Assembly: GCA_000719025.1 (NCBI GenBank)
Contig: JODP01000010.1
Location: 62,001-126,000 of the forward strand
Length of the DNA: 64,000 bases
Source of the DNA: Kineosporia aurantiaca JCM 3230
GTDB lineage: Bacteria > Actinomycetota > Actinomycetes > Actinomycetales > Kineosporiaceae
Reading direction: 5' to 3'
Of the stretch, positions 42,439-51,258 are shown one piece after another. A program made the position numbers and the translations under genes. Under the pieces are notes generated by a model. It searched no databases, was not told where the DNA came from, and saw nothing but the letters and a program-made list of their open reading frames with translations. Within the stretch, counting starts at the first letter, position 1; each line of letters starts with the position of its first letter.

Positions 42439-44886
42439 TCAGCGTCCAGCTGTCGCCAGATCCTCTTCGGCCTCGGCCGAGGTCTGCTCGTAGGCCTTCA
42501 GCCACGCATCGAAACCGTCCGGGGGCAGCGGTTTGGCGTGCAAATAGCCCTGCGTCTCGTCGCACGCCAGTCCGGCCAACGCATCCAGGGTCGATGCGTC
42601 CTCCACGCCCTCGGCGACGACGCGTAGCTCGAGGTCGTGGGCCAGGGCGATGGTGTTGGCCACGATCGCGGCGGCCCGGGCGTCGGTGAGCAGGTCCACC
42701 GTGAAGGATCGGTCCAGTTTCAGTTCGCTGACCGGCAACTGGCGCAGCTGGGTCAAAGACGAGTACCCGGTGCCGAAGTCGTCGATGCTGACCTGCGCGC
42801 CCAGGGCGCGCAGGGCCTCCACGACGGCCAGGCTGCGCTCGGGCTCGCGCAACAGCGCGGTCTCGGTCACCTCCAGCACGAGCGAGGTCGCCGGAACCTG
42901 GTACCGATGCAGAAGATCCTCGACCAGGTGCGGGAGTGAGGCGTCGAGAAGGGTTCCGGCGGAGAGGTTCACCGAGACCCGCACGTCGCGTCCGGCCGTT
43001 CGCCAGAGGGCCTGCTGGGCCACGGCCTGCGCCAGCACCTCACGGGTGATGCTGTCCATGAGCCCGTGGCTCTCGGCCAGCGGCAGGAACTGGCCCGGCA
43101 TGAGCAGGCCCAGGCGCGGGTGGTGCCAGCGCACCAGGGCTTCGGCCCCGGCCAGGACCCCGGCCGCGGGAGCGGCCGGCCCGGCGCCGCCGCGGCGCGA
43201 GCCGGTGTGCAGCTGGGGCTGGTAGTGCACCCGCAGTTGCCCGGTGCTGATCGCTTTGCGGAGCTCCCCCACCATGGAGAGCAATCCGCGCGGGTCGTCG
43301 TGACGGGAAGGGTCGTAGGTGACCGCGCCCAGGTCGTTGCGTTTGGCGTCGTACATCGCGGTGTCGGCCTGGCGCAGCAGTGACGCCGCATCCTCGGCCT
43401 CCGCCTCGGCCGTGCTGGTGGTCGCGCCATCGTCCTGCGCCGGTGGTCGCCAGATGGTGACGCCGACGCTCAGGTCGATGTGCAGACTCATGCCCGACAG
43501 GAGGAACGGCTCCGCCACCGTCTCCTTCAGCGCCGCCAGGGTGACCGGGTCGGACCCGTCCCGATCGTCCACGGACGAAACGACGGCGAACTCGTCCCCA
43601 CCCAGGCGCCCCAGCAGGGCGGTGGGAGGCAGCTTCGAGCGCAGCCGACGGGTGACCATGCGCAGCAGGTCGTCGCCGGCGCTGTGCCCGAGGCCGTCGT
43701 TGACCTCCTTGAAGTGGTCCAGGTCGAAAACGACCAGCTGCAGGGGCTGGCCCTGGCCCAGCCGGGCGTGCAGATGCTGCAGGAGCCCGCGGCGGTTGGT
43801 GGCGCCGGTCAGGTCGTCGGTCAGGGCCTCGGCCCGGCTGGCCGCCAGCTGCACCAGTTCCCGCAGATTGATCAGCAGGCGCACGCTGGAACCCAGGATC
43901 GAGGCCGCCGCGGCCAGCGCCACGACTCCCGGGACGTGGGACAGGACGGCGATGACGAGGACACCCAGACCGGTGCTGACGACCACGAAGGCGCCGACGG
44001 TGGACGTCACCGGGTCCGACGCCTGGGTGGGCACGAACCGCACCGGCCGCAGCGCGGCCACGCCCATCAGCAGCAGGGCCAGCGACCACACCGGGAACGC
44101 CCAGCCCGGCAGCATGCCGTTACGCATCAGTGCGCCGATGCCACCGGCCCCGATCATCGCGTACGCGGAGGCGACCAGCCAGATGCGGGCGTCCAGCCAC
44201 AACCGGCTGACCGACGCCGCGGTCAGCGCGGCCAGGACCAGGATGATCCACGCCGCGCTCTGGACCCCCAGCAACTGCTCGGGCCAGGCGATCCCCGACA
44301 GCATCAGCCCGACCGTCCGCGGCGCGCTCCAGGCCAGGACACAACCGATCACAGCGACGACCACCAGGACCGAGCTGATCCCGTTGAGCAGATCGTCCGG
44401 ATCCACGCCGGTGCTGTCCCGGCTCCACCGGACCACGGCGCGATAGGCCCAGGGGAAGGCGATGAGCGAACCCAGGGCGGCCGGCACGGTCATGAGCCGC
44501 GGATCCACGGGGGTCAGTCCCAGGATCAGCATCGCCAGCCCGCTGGCGGTCAGGACCGCCCAGGCCACGCTGAGCATTTCCCAGATCCGTCGCTCAGCCA
44601 GGGAACGCCGGGTCCGCCAGGCAATGACCCACCAGGCCGCAGCCAGCGCGGCCGCCAGGAGCGACACCTGGGCGATGCTCCAGAGGCGCTGATGCGTCCC
44701 CTGGCCGGCCCGACCACAGACCCCCAGCACGATTTGCCCCGGCACGGCCACGATCAGCAGGGACACAACGGTCAGCAGATGCCGCGGCGCCCTGGTCAGA
44801 TTCCTGACCGAGGAGACAAGTGATTCGGCCACGGCTGCGCGGCCCCCAGGTAACAGCACCAGAGCCTGTCGACGCCTGACGTGCAT
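42439..44886 (-). CDS. Multi-spanning membrane GGDEF-EAL protein
   Basis: 815 residues. The first 340 or so form about nine to ten membrane helices (for example LTVVSLLIVAVPGQIVLGV, SLLAAALAAAWWVIAW, VVVAVIGCVLAWSA), an uncharacterised integral sensor. GGDEF follows with an intact signature (LLGRLGGDEFAVVSS near residue 432), but the I-site RxxD is absent (P-P-T-A at that place). The EAL domain is complete by motif (AGAEALVRWHHPRLG, LVLEVTETAL, SIDDFGTGYSSL, LKLDRSF, VAEGVED). Compared with the protein at 3932, feedback inhibition by c-di-GMP should be lacking. Monocistronic. Confidence 0.93.
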   Translation of the reverse strand: MHVRRRQALVLLPGGRAAVAESLVSSVRNLTRAPRHLLTVVSLLIVAVPGQIVLGVCGRAGQGTHQRLWSIAQVSLLAAALAAAWWVIAWRTRRSLAERRIWEMLSVAWAVLTASGLAMLILGLTPVDPRLMTVPAALGSLIAFPWAYRAVVRWSRDSTGVDPDDLLNGISSVLVVVAVIGCVLAWSAPRTVGLMLSGIAWPEQLLGVQSAAWIILVLAALTAASVSRLWLDARIWLVASAYAMIGAGGIGALMRNGMLPGWAFPVWSLALLLMGVAALRPVRFVPTQASDPVTSTVGAFVVVSTGLGVLVIAVLSHVPGVVALAAAASILGSSVRLLINLRELVQLAASRAEALTDDLTGATNRRGLLQHLHARLGQGQPLQLVVFDLDHFKEVNDGLGHSAGDDLLRMVTRRLRSKLPPTALLGRLGGDEFAVVSSVDDRDGSDPVTLAALKETVAEPFLLSGMSLHIDLSVGVTIWRPPAQDDGATTSTAEAEAEDAASLLRQADTAMYDAKRNDLGAVTYDPSRHDDPRGLLSMVGELRKAISTGQLRVHYQPQLHTGSRRGGAGPAAPAAGVLAGAEALVRWHHPRLGLLMPGQFLPLAESHGLMDSITREVLAQAVAQQALWRTAGRDVRVSVNLSAGTLLDASLPHLVEDLLHRYQVPATSLVLEVTETALLREPERSLAVVEALRALGAQVSIDDFGTGYSSLTQLRQLPVSELKLDRSFTVDLLTDARAAAIVANTIALAHDLELRVVAEGVEDASTLDALAGLACDETQGYLHAKPLPPDGFDAWLKAYEQTSAEAEEDLATAGR

Positions 44887-44962
44887 CCTGAGCGCTGCGT
44901 AGGCGTTTCACCCGTCCTGGCGCGGGCCGAACGAGACGGTGCCGGCCGACCGGACCGGATGC

Positions 44963-45787
44963 TCAGGCGAAGCTGCCGACGTCCCTGAGCAGTTCGAGCT
45001 TCTTCTCGTCAGCTGAGCCGATCTCCGCCGTGTAGACGACCAGGCGTAGGTCCGAATCGACGGCGGTCAGAACGTCGCAGTCCAGCGTGATCAGGCCGAC
45101 CTTCGCGGAGCTGACGGTCTTGAGCTGGTTCACCCGCCGCCCGATCCGCCATTCGTCCCACAGCTGGAGAAACAGCGGGCTCGCCGCCCGCAGATCGGTG
45201 ATCAGTGCGGCCAGCTCGCGGTCGTCCGGATACGCGGCCGATGCAGTGTGCAGGTCGGCGACCATTTCCCGGGCGAACACCGCGGCCTGCCCGGCCGACC
45301 ACACGATCGGCAGGTCAGCCACCGTGAAGGCCCGCCAGACCAGATTGGCCTCTCGTCCGCGCCGCTGCTTCTCCCCGCTGAAGAGGACGTCCCACAGCCG
45401 GTTCGACTGCACGAAGTCCCAGGCTGCCGTGTACACGCCCACCGGGGTGTCGTCCAGACGATCCAGGATCCGTCGCAGCCCTGGGCCGAGGTGGGCAGAG
45501 ATCACCCCAGCGGCCGGAGGAGCGAGCCCGGCCGAGAGATAGAGCTGGTCGCGTTCGTCCTCGTTCAGGTGCAGGGCCCGGGCGAGCGAGGCCAGAACCT
45601 GCGCGGACGGATTCTGGGCGCGTCCCTGCTCCAGCCGCACCAGGTAGTCGACGGACACCGAGGCGAGCTCGGACAGTTCTTCCCGACGAAGACCAGGGCT
45701 TCGGCGGTCTCCCTCGGCGGGCAACCCTACCTCGCCAGGCGTCAGCCGGTCCCGCCAGGCGCGGATCAGCGTTGCCAGTTCACTCAC
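44963..45787 (-). CDS. XRE family regulator with MmyB-like ligand domain
   Basis: 274 residues. LATLIRAWRDRLTPGEVGLPAEGDRRSPGLRREELSELASVSVDYLVRLEQGRAQNPSAQVLASLARALHL is the DNA-binding part. DTPVGVYTAAWDFVQSNRLWDVLF and LDCDVLTAVDSDLRLVVYTAE belong to the MmyB-like domain. It is a paralogue of the regulator at 39253. Divergent from the SRPBCC gene 84 bases away, which is probably its target. Confidence 0.9.
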   Translation of the reverse strand: MSELATLIRAWRDRLTPGEVGLPAEGDRRSPGLRREELSELASVSVDYLVRLEQGRAQNPSAQVLASLARALHLNEDERDQLYLSAGLAPPAAGVISAHLGPGLRRILDRLDDTPVGVYTAAWDFVQSNRLWDVLFSGEKQRRGREANLVWRAFTVADLPIVWSAGQAAVFAREMVADLHTASAAYPDDRELAALITDLRAASPLFLQLWDEWRIGRRVNQLKTVSSAKVGLITLDCDVLTAVDSDLRLVVYTAEIGSADEKKLELLRDVGSFA

Positions 45788-45871
45788 CCGGCAAGTATGC
45801 CCGCGCCCTGTTCACTGGGTGGCCCTGCTGATACCTGGCAGTCCCTACACCCCTCGACCCACGCTTCTCGG

Positions 45872-46375
45872 GTGAGCATTCCTCTTCTCATCGGCCCGGC
45901 CGACCGCACCGTCCCGATCACGGTGCAGCGCAGAACGTCCAAGCCCCCCGCCGAGGCCTTCCGGATCATCGCCCCGATCGACCTGCCCAGCGTCTTCCAT
46001 CCGGTCGCCCCGTTTCCCGGCGTCACCCGCGTCCTCAATCAGAACGACACCTGGGACCATACGGGCCCTTCGCGCAACCCTCAGTTCAGTGACGGGTCTC
46101 AGGTGGATGAGCAGCTCACCGAATACACCGAAGGAACCAGCTTCGCCTACCAGCTCACCGGATTCACGAACGTCCTGTCCAGCCTCGCCGTCGGCGTTCG
46201 CGGGGAATGGACGTTCACGCCCGACGGGGAAGGCACGCTGATCCGCTGGTCCTACGAGTTCAAGCCCCGGCCGGGGCGCCGGTGGATCCTGGCCGGGCCC
46301 TTCGCACCCCTGTGGCGGCGATACATGCGCGCCGCCCTGGCCCGGTGCGTCGCCGCTGTGGAGTCCGGCGCGTAG
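45872..46375 (+). CDS. SRPBCC (polyketide cyclase/START-like) protein
   Basis: 167 residues from GTG 45872; there is no clear ribosome site, so leaderless translation is possible. ITVQRRTSKPPAEAFRIIAPIDLPSVFHP starts the fold. VDEQLTEYTEGTSFAYQLTGF and VRGEWTFTPDGEGTLIRWSYEFKPR are the central strands, ended by a long helix (LWRRYMRAALARCVAAVE). Such proteins bind hydrophobic ligands. Divergent from an XRE regulator. Confidence 0.8.
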   Translation: MSIPLLIGPADRTVPITVQRRTSKPPAEAFRIIAPIDLPSVFHPVAPFPGVTRVLNQNDTWDHTGPSRNPQFSDGSQVDEQLTEYTEGTSFAYQLTGFTNVLSSLAVGVRGEWTFTPDGEGTLIRWSYEFKPRPGRRWILAGPFAPLWRRYMRAALARCVAAVESGA

Positions 46376-46424
46376 CGGGGAAAGCTCGCGGGCGAGCGAT
46401 TCATTGGTGCCCGATGGGGAGCGG

Positions 46425-46535
46425 TTACCTTATGACCGGCGTCGGTCAGGCCGTAGTGAACGTCGGCAGGGGCAGGCAGGCCGATCCCGATGTGGTGGTG
46501 TTTGTGGTTGTAGTACTGCGTGAAAACGTCCCTAC
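46425..46535 (-). mobile_element. IS3-family transposase relic (C-terminal end)
   Basis: The minus strand reads DVFTQYYNHKHHHIGIGLPA, then PADVHYGLTDAG. This is the end of the integrase core of IS3-type OrfB proteins (Y-N-x-x-H-H-H-x-G-I-G-L-x-T/A-P-A-D-V-H). Nothing else of the element remains, so it is a short fossil beside the XRE-DUF397 locus. Confidence 0.65.
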
Positions 46536-46557
46536 AACTCCTTGCGTGCTGGACGCT

Positions 46558-46869
46558 TCACAGCAATGCGACGAGCTGCCTGACGATGGCGTCAGCGATC
46601 AGGAACGGACGTCCGCCGTCGATCGATACGTAGGTGCGACCCGAGACCTGGGTGAGCTTCACGTCGTCCTGAGCGAATTCCTGCACAGAGCTGCGGATCC
46701 AGTCGCCGAACCGTTCGCGATCGATGGCCGCAATGTTGCGATCGACGACATACATCAGTACAACATCCCGCCGAACCGACACACTCACACTGGCGATCGG
46801 CAACCCATGGCTGCTGTTCAGGTCGAACTCCAGCCAGCCAAGCCACAAGTCGGCATCCGTGCGTTGCAT
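46558..46869 (-). CDS. Small hypothetical protein next to the XRE-DUF397 module
   Basis: 103 residues: DADLWLGWLEFDLNSSHGLPIASVSVSVRRDVVLMYVVDRNIAAIDRERFGDWI and so on, compact and mixed alpha/beta. I have no function for it. It is divergent from the XRE gene, and the 300 bases between hold repeated GGTGTGACC motifs, so common control is likely. Confidence 0.65.
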   Translation of the reverse strand: MQRTDADLWLGWLEFDLNSSHGLPIASVSVSVRRDVVLMYVVDRNIAAIDRERFGDWIRSSVQEFAQDDVKLTQVSGRTYVSIDGGRPFLIADAIVRQLVALL

Positions 46870-46945
46870 GACTTCTCCTTGTTGGTGGCCCAGCCCCGTG
46901 CCGGACGGAGGGATGTCAACGGCACGGAGCCGGGCGGCTTGGTGT

Positions 46946-47019
46946 GGTCACACCTCGCCGCTTCTCCGCGAAGTGCGGGCCCCAGAGTTTTGAAGCCCCC
47001 CGTCCAGCGAGGTGTGACC
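46946..47019. repeat. Inverted 13-bp repeats with GGTGTGACC motif
   Basis: GGTCACACCTCGC (46946-46958) and GCGAGGTGTGACC (47007-47019) are perfect inverted copies 48 bases apart. A further GGTGTG at 46941 makes a local palindrome with CACACC. The site lies between the divergent small gene and the XRE gene and is a good candidate operator pair that could loop. Confidence 0.65.
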
Positions 47020-47170
47020 CGGCAGCGAGGGCCCGGTAAATCCGTCATGGAGGCGTTACTCGCTGCCATCACCAAAGGTCGCGCCTGCCTGCCGGTCTGC
47101 CTACCCTTCATTTTGAAAGGTTCACTGGGATGACTTCCGTCCGAAGCCCTGCGCGTGGGACCGTCTGGAT

Positions 47171-47998
47171 ATGGGGCAGAAAGATGGTCCGCTGATGATC
47201 CGCAGGCAGCTAGGCAAGAAGCTGAGGAGCCTGCGAGAGGCAGCGGACAAGACGCAGGAAGATGTCGTAGAAGCACGCATCATGAGCGAGACCACGCTCT
47301 GGCGCATCGAGAGCGGCAAGACCACCGTGAAGCAGGGCGACATTCTCTCGCTGGCAAGGCTTTACGAATGCACGACGGTAGTCACCGATGCTCTGGTGGC
47401 GATGGGCGAGGGGACCAGAGCGCCGGGATGGTGGGAGGAGTACAACGACGTCATCCCCAAAAGCTTGGGCGTGTACGGCGGCCTGGAGGCCAGCGCCTCG
47501 CTGATCTCGACCTATCAGCCCGAACTGGTGCATGGTCTCGTGCAAACCGAGAAGTACGCCAGAGCCGTCATCGCCGCCGACGAACGGTTGACGCACCGAG
47601 TGATCGAACAACGAGTCGCGTTCCGGTTGGAGCGTCAGCGCCTAGTACTCGGTGGCGAAGATCCAACATCGCTTGATGTCATCCTCGGGGCCGGGGCGTT
47701 GTCGCTGATCGTAGGATCGGCGGACGTCATGGAGGCTCAGATCGCCCACCTCAGGGAGATCGACGCCAAGGAGCACGTGAGCATTCGCGTCCTGCCCTGG
47801 ACCGCGGGAGCACACGCATCGATGAAGGGGGCGTTCGCGCTGCTCGACTTCGATGACCCCGAAGATCCTTCGACCATCTACATCGAGACACCGGTGGGTG
47901 CTCGGTACAGTGAACAGAAGGAACACGTAGCTGAGCAACGACGCAGCTTCGGGACGCTCCGCAGCAAGTCCGTCCCCATCAAGGAGTTCCTGAAATGA
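47171..47998 (+). CDS. XRE family regulator with DUF5753
   Basis: 275 residues; the start may be ATG 47171 or ATG 47195. LGKKLRSLREAADKTQEDVVEARIMSETTLWRIESGKTTVKQGDILSLARLY is the helix-turn-helix. The C-terminal DUF5753 is recognised by APGWWEEYNDVIPKSLGVYGGLEASASLISTYQPELVHGLVQTEKYARAVI and by VSIRVLPWTAGAHASMKGAFALLDF, with IYIETPVGARY near the end. In Streptomyces such proteins (WhiJ, Scr1-like) pair with a DUF397 protein that modulates their DNA binding. The next gene is exactly that, overlapping by ATGA. Confidence 0.93.
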   Translation: MGQKDGPLMIRRQLGKKLRSLREAADKTQEDVVEARIMSETTLWRIESGKTTVKQGDILSLARLYECTTVVTDALVAMGEGTRAPGWWEEYNDVIPKSLGVYGGLEASASLISTYQPELVHGLVQTEKYARAVIAADERLTHRVIEQRVAFRLERQRLVLGGEDPTSLDVILGAGALSLIVGSADVMEAQIAHLREIDAKEHVSIRVLPWTAGAHASMKGAFALLDFDDPEDPSTIYIETPVGARYSEQKEHVAEQRRSFGTLRSKSVPIKEFLK

Positions 47999-48195
47999 GC
48001 GACACCACTCCCTGGATCAAGGCTTCGGCGAGTGACTCAAGCGGGTCATGCGTAGAGCAGCGCCGCCACGCCGGCCACGTCGAGGTCCGGGACACCAAGG
48101 CCCACGGCAAAGGCCCGGTCCTGCAGTTGTCGGCCTCTGGGTATGCAGCCTGGGTCAGGGGTGCTCAATCGGGTGAGTTCGATCGCCTGAGCTGA
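47995..48195 (+). CDS. DUF397 small protein
   Basis: 66 residues. WIKASASDSSGSCVEQRRHAGHVEVRDTKAHGKGPVLQLSASGYAAWVRGAQSGEFDRL is the whole DUF397 domain (C-V-E, V-x-V-R-D-T/S-K, L-x-x-S-x-x-x-W). The cognate antagonist of the XRE protein encoded just before it (ATGA overlap), acting by protein contact. Some authors compare such pairs with toxin-antitoxin modules. Confidence 0.92.
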   Translation: MSDTTPWIKASASDSSGSCVEQRRHAGHVEVRDTKAHGKGPVLQLSASGYAAWVRGAQSGEFDRLS

Positions 48196-48204
48196 CCAAA
48201 CCAG

Positions 48205-48250
48205 CGAAGCCCGTGCCGAGGACCGAGCGGCGCGGGCTTCGTTTTATTTT
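48205..48250 (+). terminator. Intrinsic terminator after DUF397
   Basis: Fourteen-base stem (48205-48218 with 48228-48241, one T-G wobble), nine-base loop, then GTTTTATTTT. This is the clearest Rho-independent terminator in the window. Confidence 0.9.
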
Positions 48251-48406
48251 GGGAGTAGACCGAAAGCTCAGCATCATGAGGACGGCCTGTCCAAGCCGAG
48301 CTCGATCGCCGTCATCGGTGGCAAGGTCTTCGTCACCAGCACCGCGCACTCGACGCAGAAAGACCCCAACCCGCTGACCGCCCGGCTCAACCGGAACCGA
48401 ACGGAA

Positions 48407-48438
48407 AGGGCGTGGGAGCCTGTCTCCTCCCACGCCCT
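48407..48438 (-). terminator. Terminator after the GH16 gene
   Basis: AGGGCGTGGGAG and CTCCCACGCCCT pair perfectly with an eight-base loop, 29 bases past the GH16 stop on the minus strand and followed there by TTTCC. Confidence 0.75.
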
Positions 48439-48466
48439 GACCGTCAGCGTGCCCCTCGGCCGACCG

Positions 48467-49828
48467 TCACGCGGCCTTCACAAAGTACTGTGCGGCCGAT
48501 CCGTTGCAGTCCCAGATCTGCAGTCGCGCGCCGTTCTCTGTCGAGCCTCCCGGGGACTCCAGGCATTTGTTGGAGTTCGGGTTGCGCAGCCGGTTACCTT
48601 CCTGGACCCAGTTCTGTGCGCTGCTGCCGTTGCAGTCCCAGAGCTGCACCTGGGTGCCGTTGGCTGTACCTGCGTTGGCGACGTCGAGGCACCGGCCCAA
48701 CGTCTGCAGGGTCTGGCCGTCCCTGCTCCACTGCTGGTCCTTCGAAAGAGAAGGCCCCTGGCACGTCCACAGCTGCACGGCCGCGCCGTTGTCGCCCGTG
48801 TCGTTTCCGGCCACGTCCACGCACTTGCCGCCTGGCCCGTTGATCTGCGTCGCGGGTCCGCCCGTGGGCGGCGGCGTCGTGCTCCCGCCGTCCTGGTAGT
48901 AGCGCACGTAGTCGATCGATGCGGTGAGCGGGAACTGGCTCTGCACAGGGTTCTGTCCGGGGTACGTGCCACCCAGTGCCAGGTTGAAGATGACGTGGAA
49001 CGGCTTGCGGAACTCCTCCAAAGTCGCCGGTGTCGTGTCGATCACGTGCGTTTGCACACCGTCGACGTACCAGCGGATCTGTGCGGCCGTCCACTCGATC
49101 GCATAGACGTGGAAGGCCGCAGCGTTGTTGACGGCGGGATTCGCGACGTAGTTGGCGTTCTGGCCCGCCGTCCACGGGAACACGCCCGTCCGCAGATCCC
49201 AGAAAATATTGTTCGTCACGGTCGCGTTCGCGTTCGCGTGTTCCATGATGTCGACCTCACCGCAACTGGCCCAGTTCGTTGGCAGGCGGTCGTAATAGGT
49301 CTGCGCCGGGTTGTAAGCGCTCGTGGACGTCTCGTCGCACGAGTCACCGAGCATCCAGAAAGCCGGCCACGAGCCGGTGGCGGTCGGGAGCGCCATGCGC
49401 GCCTCGATGCGGCCGTACTGGAAGGACTGCTTCGTGTCCGTCGTCATGCGGCACGACGTCTGATAGAAGTTGCGGCCGTTGACCGTGATGGGCGTCGTGA
49501 GCCAGTTGGCGCGCATCACGAGGTTGCCGCCGGACTGCGTGCAGTTCTCGGGGCGGTACCACTCCCATTCGCCGTTGCCCCAGCCGTCGAAAGCATTGAG
49601 GCCGGGGTTGAGGCCGTTGCCGACGCCGTAGTTCCAGTTGGCGCTGCTGGGCGCGCCGGACCCGTTGAACTCGTCGGCCCACACGAGATTCCACGTTGCG
49701 GCGTGTGCGGGCTGCTGCTGAACGAACGCGCTGCCGACGAGTGCGGTGGCGGCCGCGATAAGGAAGATCATGAACCGCCGGCGGCTGCGTGACAGCGTTC
49801 GGTCCGCGAAACGTGCATTCATTGTCAT
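48467..49828 (-). CDS. Secreted GH16 endo-beta-1,3-glucanase with CBM13 (ricin-type) domain
   Basis: 453 residues from ATG 49828 (AGAGGA upstream). Signal peptide with twin-arginine-like R-R-R-F start (SRSRRRFMIFLIAAATALVG) ending A-H-A. The GH16 domain runs about 45-300. WNLVWADEFNGSGAPSSANW opens it and WASCGEVDIMEHANANATV contains the E-x-D-x-x-E catalytic motif. QFPLTASIDYVRYYQ closes it. After a short Gly/Thr/Pro linker a ricin-type beta-trefoil has three Q-x-W repeats (AVQLWTCQG, QVQLWDCNG, RLQIWDCNG). Acts outside the cell on laminarin or fungal wall glucan. Lies between an accessory module and dead transposases, so horizontal gain is possible. Confidence 0.94.
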   Translation of the reverse strand: MTMNARFADRTLSRSRRRFMIFLIAAATALVGSAFVQQQPAHAATWNLVWADEFNGSGAPSSANWNYGVGNGLNPGLNAFDGWGNGEWEWYRPENCTQSGGNLVMRANWLTTPITVNGRNFYQTSCRMTTDTKQSFQYGRIEARMALPTATGSWPAFWMLGDSCDETSTSAYNPAQTYYDRLPTNWASCGEVDIMEHANANATVTNNIFWDLRTGVFPWTAGQNANYVANPAVNNAAAFHVYAIEWTAAQIRWYVDGVQTHVIDTTPATLEEFRKPFHVIFNLALGGTYPGQNPVQSQFPLTASIDYVRYYQDGGSTTPPPTGGPATQINGPGGKCVDVAGNDTGDNGAAVQLWTCQGPSLSKDQQWSRDGQTLQTLGRCLDVANAGTANGTQVQLWDCNGSSAQNWVQEGNRLRNPNSNKCLESPGGSTENGARLQIWDCNGSAAQYFVKAA

Positions 49829-50112
49829 TGAGAACGTCCTCTCGTACGGAGGTTCGATCTACTGTCAGGGAGACATGAGACGCACTTATCAGTAGACATT
49901 GCTATGTAGGTATTTCCAACTGTTGATCGGGGAACGTCCGACCGTCGGGCTCTGGACGGCCGAGCAACTTCCCACCTTCCTCCCGCCCATTACCCGGCTG
50001 ATCGACACAGTGAGCCCGCCATCGAAGGCGAAGCGGAAGGCTGACCTTCGTGCCGAAGGCCGCCCTCGGCTGGTCGACCGCCCTGAAATCGTGGGTGAGC
50101 GCTCCGCACGGC
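49829..50112. other. Non-coding stretch upstream of GH16
   Basis: About 280 bases with the GH16 promoter region. No CebR-type box and no gene recognised. Confidence 0.4.
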
Positions 50113-50575
50113 TCAGGCGCGGGCCATCGAGGCTTGTCTCAACGGCTGCCCTTCAGCGGAGCGACAGATGGTTATGGGCCGGCGTCGAACGATGCGGACC
50201 ACGGTGTCCCGTTGGACGGGCAACCCGAGCCCACCGGCCAGGCGGGCACCTGCTCGGCCGGCCAGGACCAGCGCGATCTGAGTCAGCATGGCTCCGGCCA
50301 GGACCGTTCTGCGCTCGTGGCGGCGGGTTACCTCGGGGATCTGCTCGCTGAACGTAGCCTGGTTACACGAGGTGTTCTCGCAGCGGAACCGGCGCACCGT
50401 CGGTCTGATGGTCACGGTTCGCCCAGCCAGAGGTGCATCCATCATGCGTCTGTCGGTACCGGCCGTGAACGCGAGTCGAACTGATGCCACACCGATGACA
50501 GGCCGCCTCGCAAGTGCGGCTTTCAGCTTGCAGGGTCACGCTCGAGCTGGCGGAACTGGTTACGGTCAGGCGCAA
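50113..50575 (-). mobile_element. ISL3-family transposase relic, N-terminal part, frameshifted
   Basis: Frame one (from 50575) gives CEAACHRCGISSTRVHGRY, the amino-terminal zinc finger of ISL3 transposases. Frame two (to 50113) gives MMDAPLAGRTVTIRPTVRRF, RCENTSCNQATFSEQIP and ALVLAGRAGARLAGGLGLP, the following conserved part. The switch lies near 50450. The DDE catalytic domain is missing altogether. A dead fragment. Confidence 0.75.
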
Positions 50576-50720
50576 CTGAGTCAGGTGGGGAAGAAGTGAC
50601 TGATCAAGCTCAGACTCCCGATCATGATCGCTCCGAAACCCGAGGTCAGCGCGACGCGCCGCAAACCATCGCGAAAAGTGCGCCAGGCCAAGTATTCAGG
50701 CGGAGCCGACAGCGCTCACC

Positions 50721-50914
50721 TGGTCCGGCTACGGGTGGATGACCAGCTACTCGTTCCGCAAGACCGTAGCGACGCTCATGGACGACGCTGGCAAGACACC
50801 ATGGCCATCGCAGACCAGCTTTGCCACTCGCGGACACCAACGGCACAGGACAAATACGTCGGCCGCCGCATGAAGACACGCGCTGTCCCGATCTTAGAAG
50901 CTCTCGCCATCTGA
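50721..50914 (+). mobile_element. Tyrosine recombinase (phage-type integrase) relic
   Basis: One frame reads WMTSYSFRKTVATLMDDAGK, matching the box with H/S-x-x-R of integrases. The sense then moves to the next frame with MAIADQLCHSRTPTAQDKYV and continues GRRMKTRAVPILEALAI to the stop at 50914. This includes the late His (L-x-H-S) and the nucleophile Tyr. Only the last 65 residues are left and they are frameshifted, so it is inactive. It marks a former integrated element. Confidence 0.7.
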
Positions 50915-51121
50915 CTACTGCTTAGCTCGGAACATCGAGACCATATTTCGGATCACGAGGCATCCCTTGAAGTAGATCCCCAAGCTCGCAACGAACACCA
51001 TCACCTGCAGGATGGCGTCGGGCGTCTGCGGGAAGCGCTTGGAAACGGCCACGGCTCCGAGGAACCAGCTCAAGACCCAGAGCAGCACGAGTTGGTCGAA
51101 GCGGCTCCGCATTGAAGGCAC
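50915..51121 (-). CDS. Small two-helix membrane protein
   Basis: 68 residues: MPSMRSRFDQLVLLWVLSWFLGAVAVSKRF, then two hydrophobic spans (LVLLWVLSWFLGAVAV, ILQVMVFVASLGIYFKGCLVI). No family recognised. Surrounded by dead mobile genes; may be an orphan from one of them. Confidence 0.4.
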   Translation of the reverse strand: MPSMRSRFDQLVLLWVLSWFLGAVAVSKRFPQTPDAILQVMVFVASLGIYFKGCLVIRNMVSMFRAKQ

Positions 51122-51131
51122 AAGGACAAGC

Positions 51132-51206
51132 TACTGCGGGCAGTAATTGTTCGTCCGCAGAACGAGCTGGTCTTGTTACTGCTGAGTTTTTCCGTTACTG
51201 ATGAGT
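51132..51206. repeat. Short repeats: TACTG-CGGG-CAGTA and a near-direct repeat
   Basis: An inverted repeat TACTG/CAGTA at 51132-51145, and GTTACTGCTGAGT (51175-51187) followed by GTTACTGATGAGT (51194-51206), one mismatch, 19 bases apart. In view of the integrase relic nearby these could be parts of an old attachment or IS end. Confidence 0.4.
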
Positions 51207-51258
51207 CGATAAGGCACAAGTCGCATCACGCCACCGCTCTACTAAAGCCTGTTGAGCG

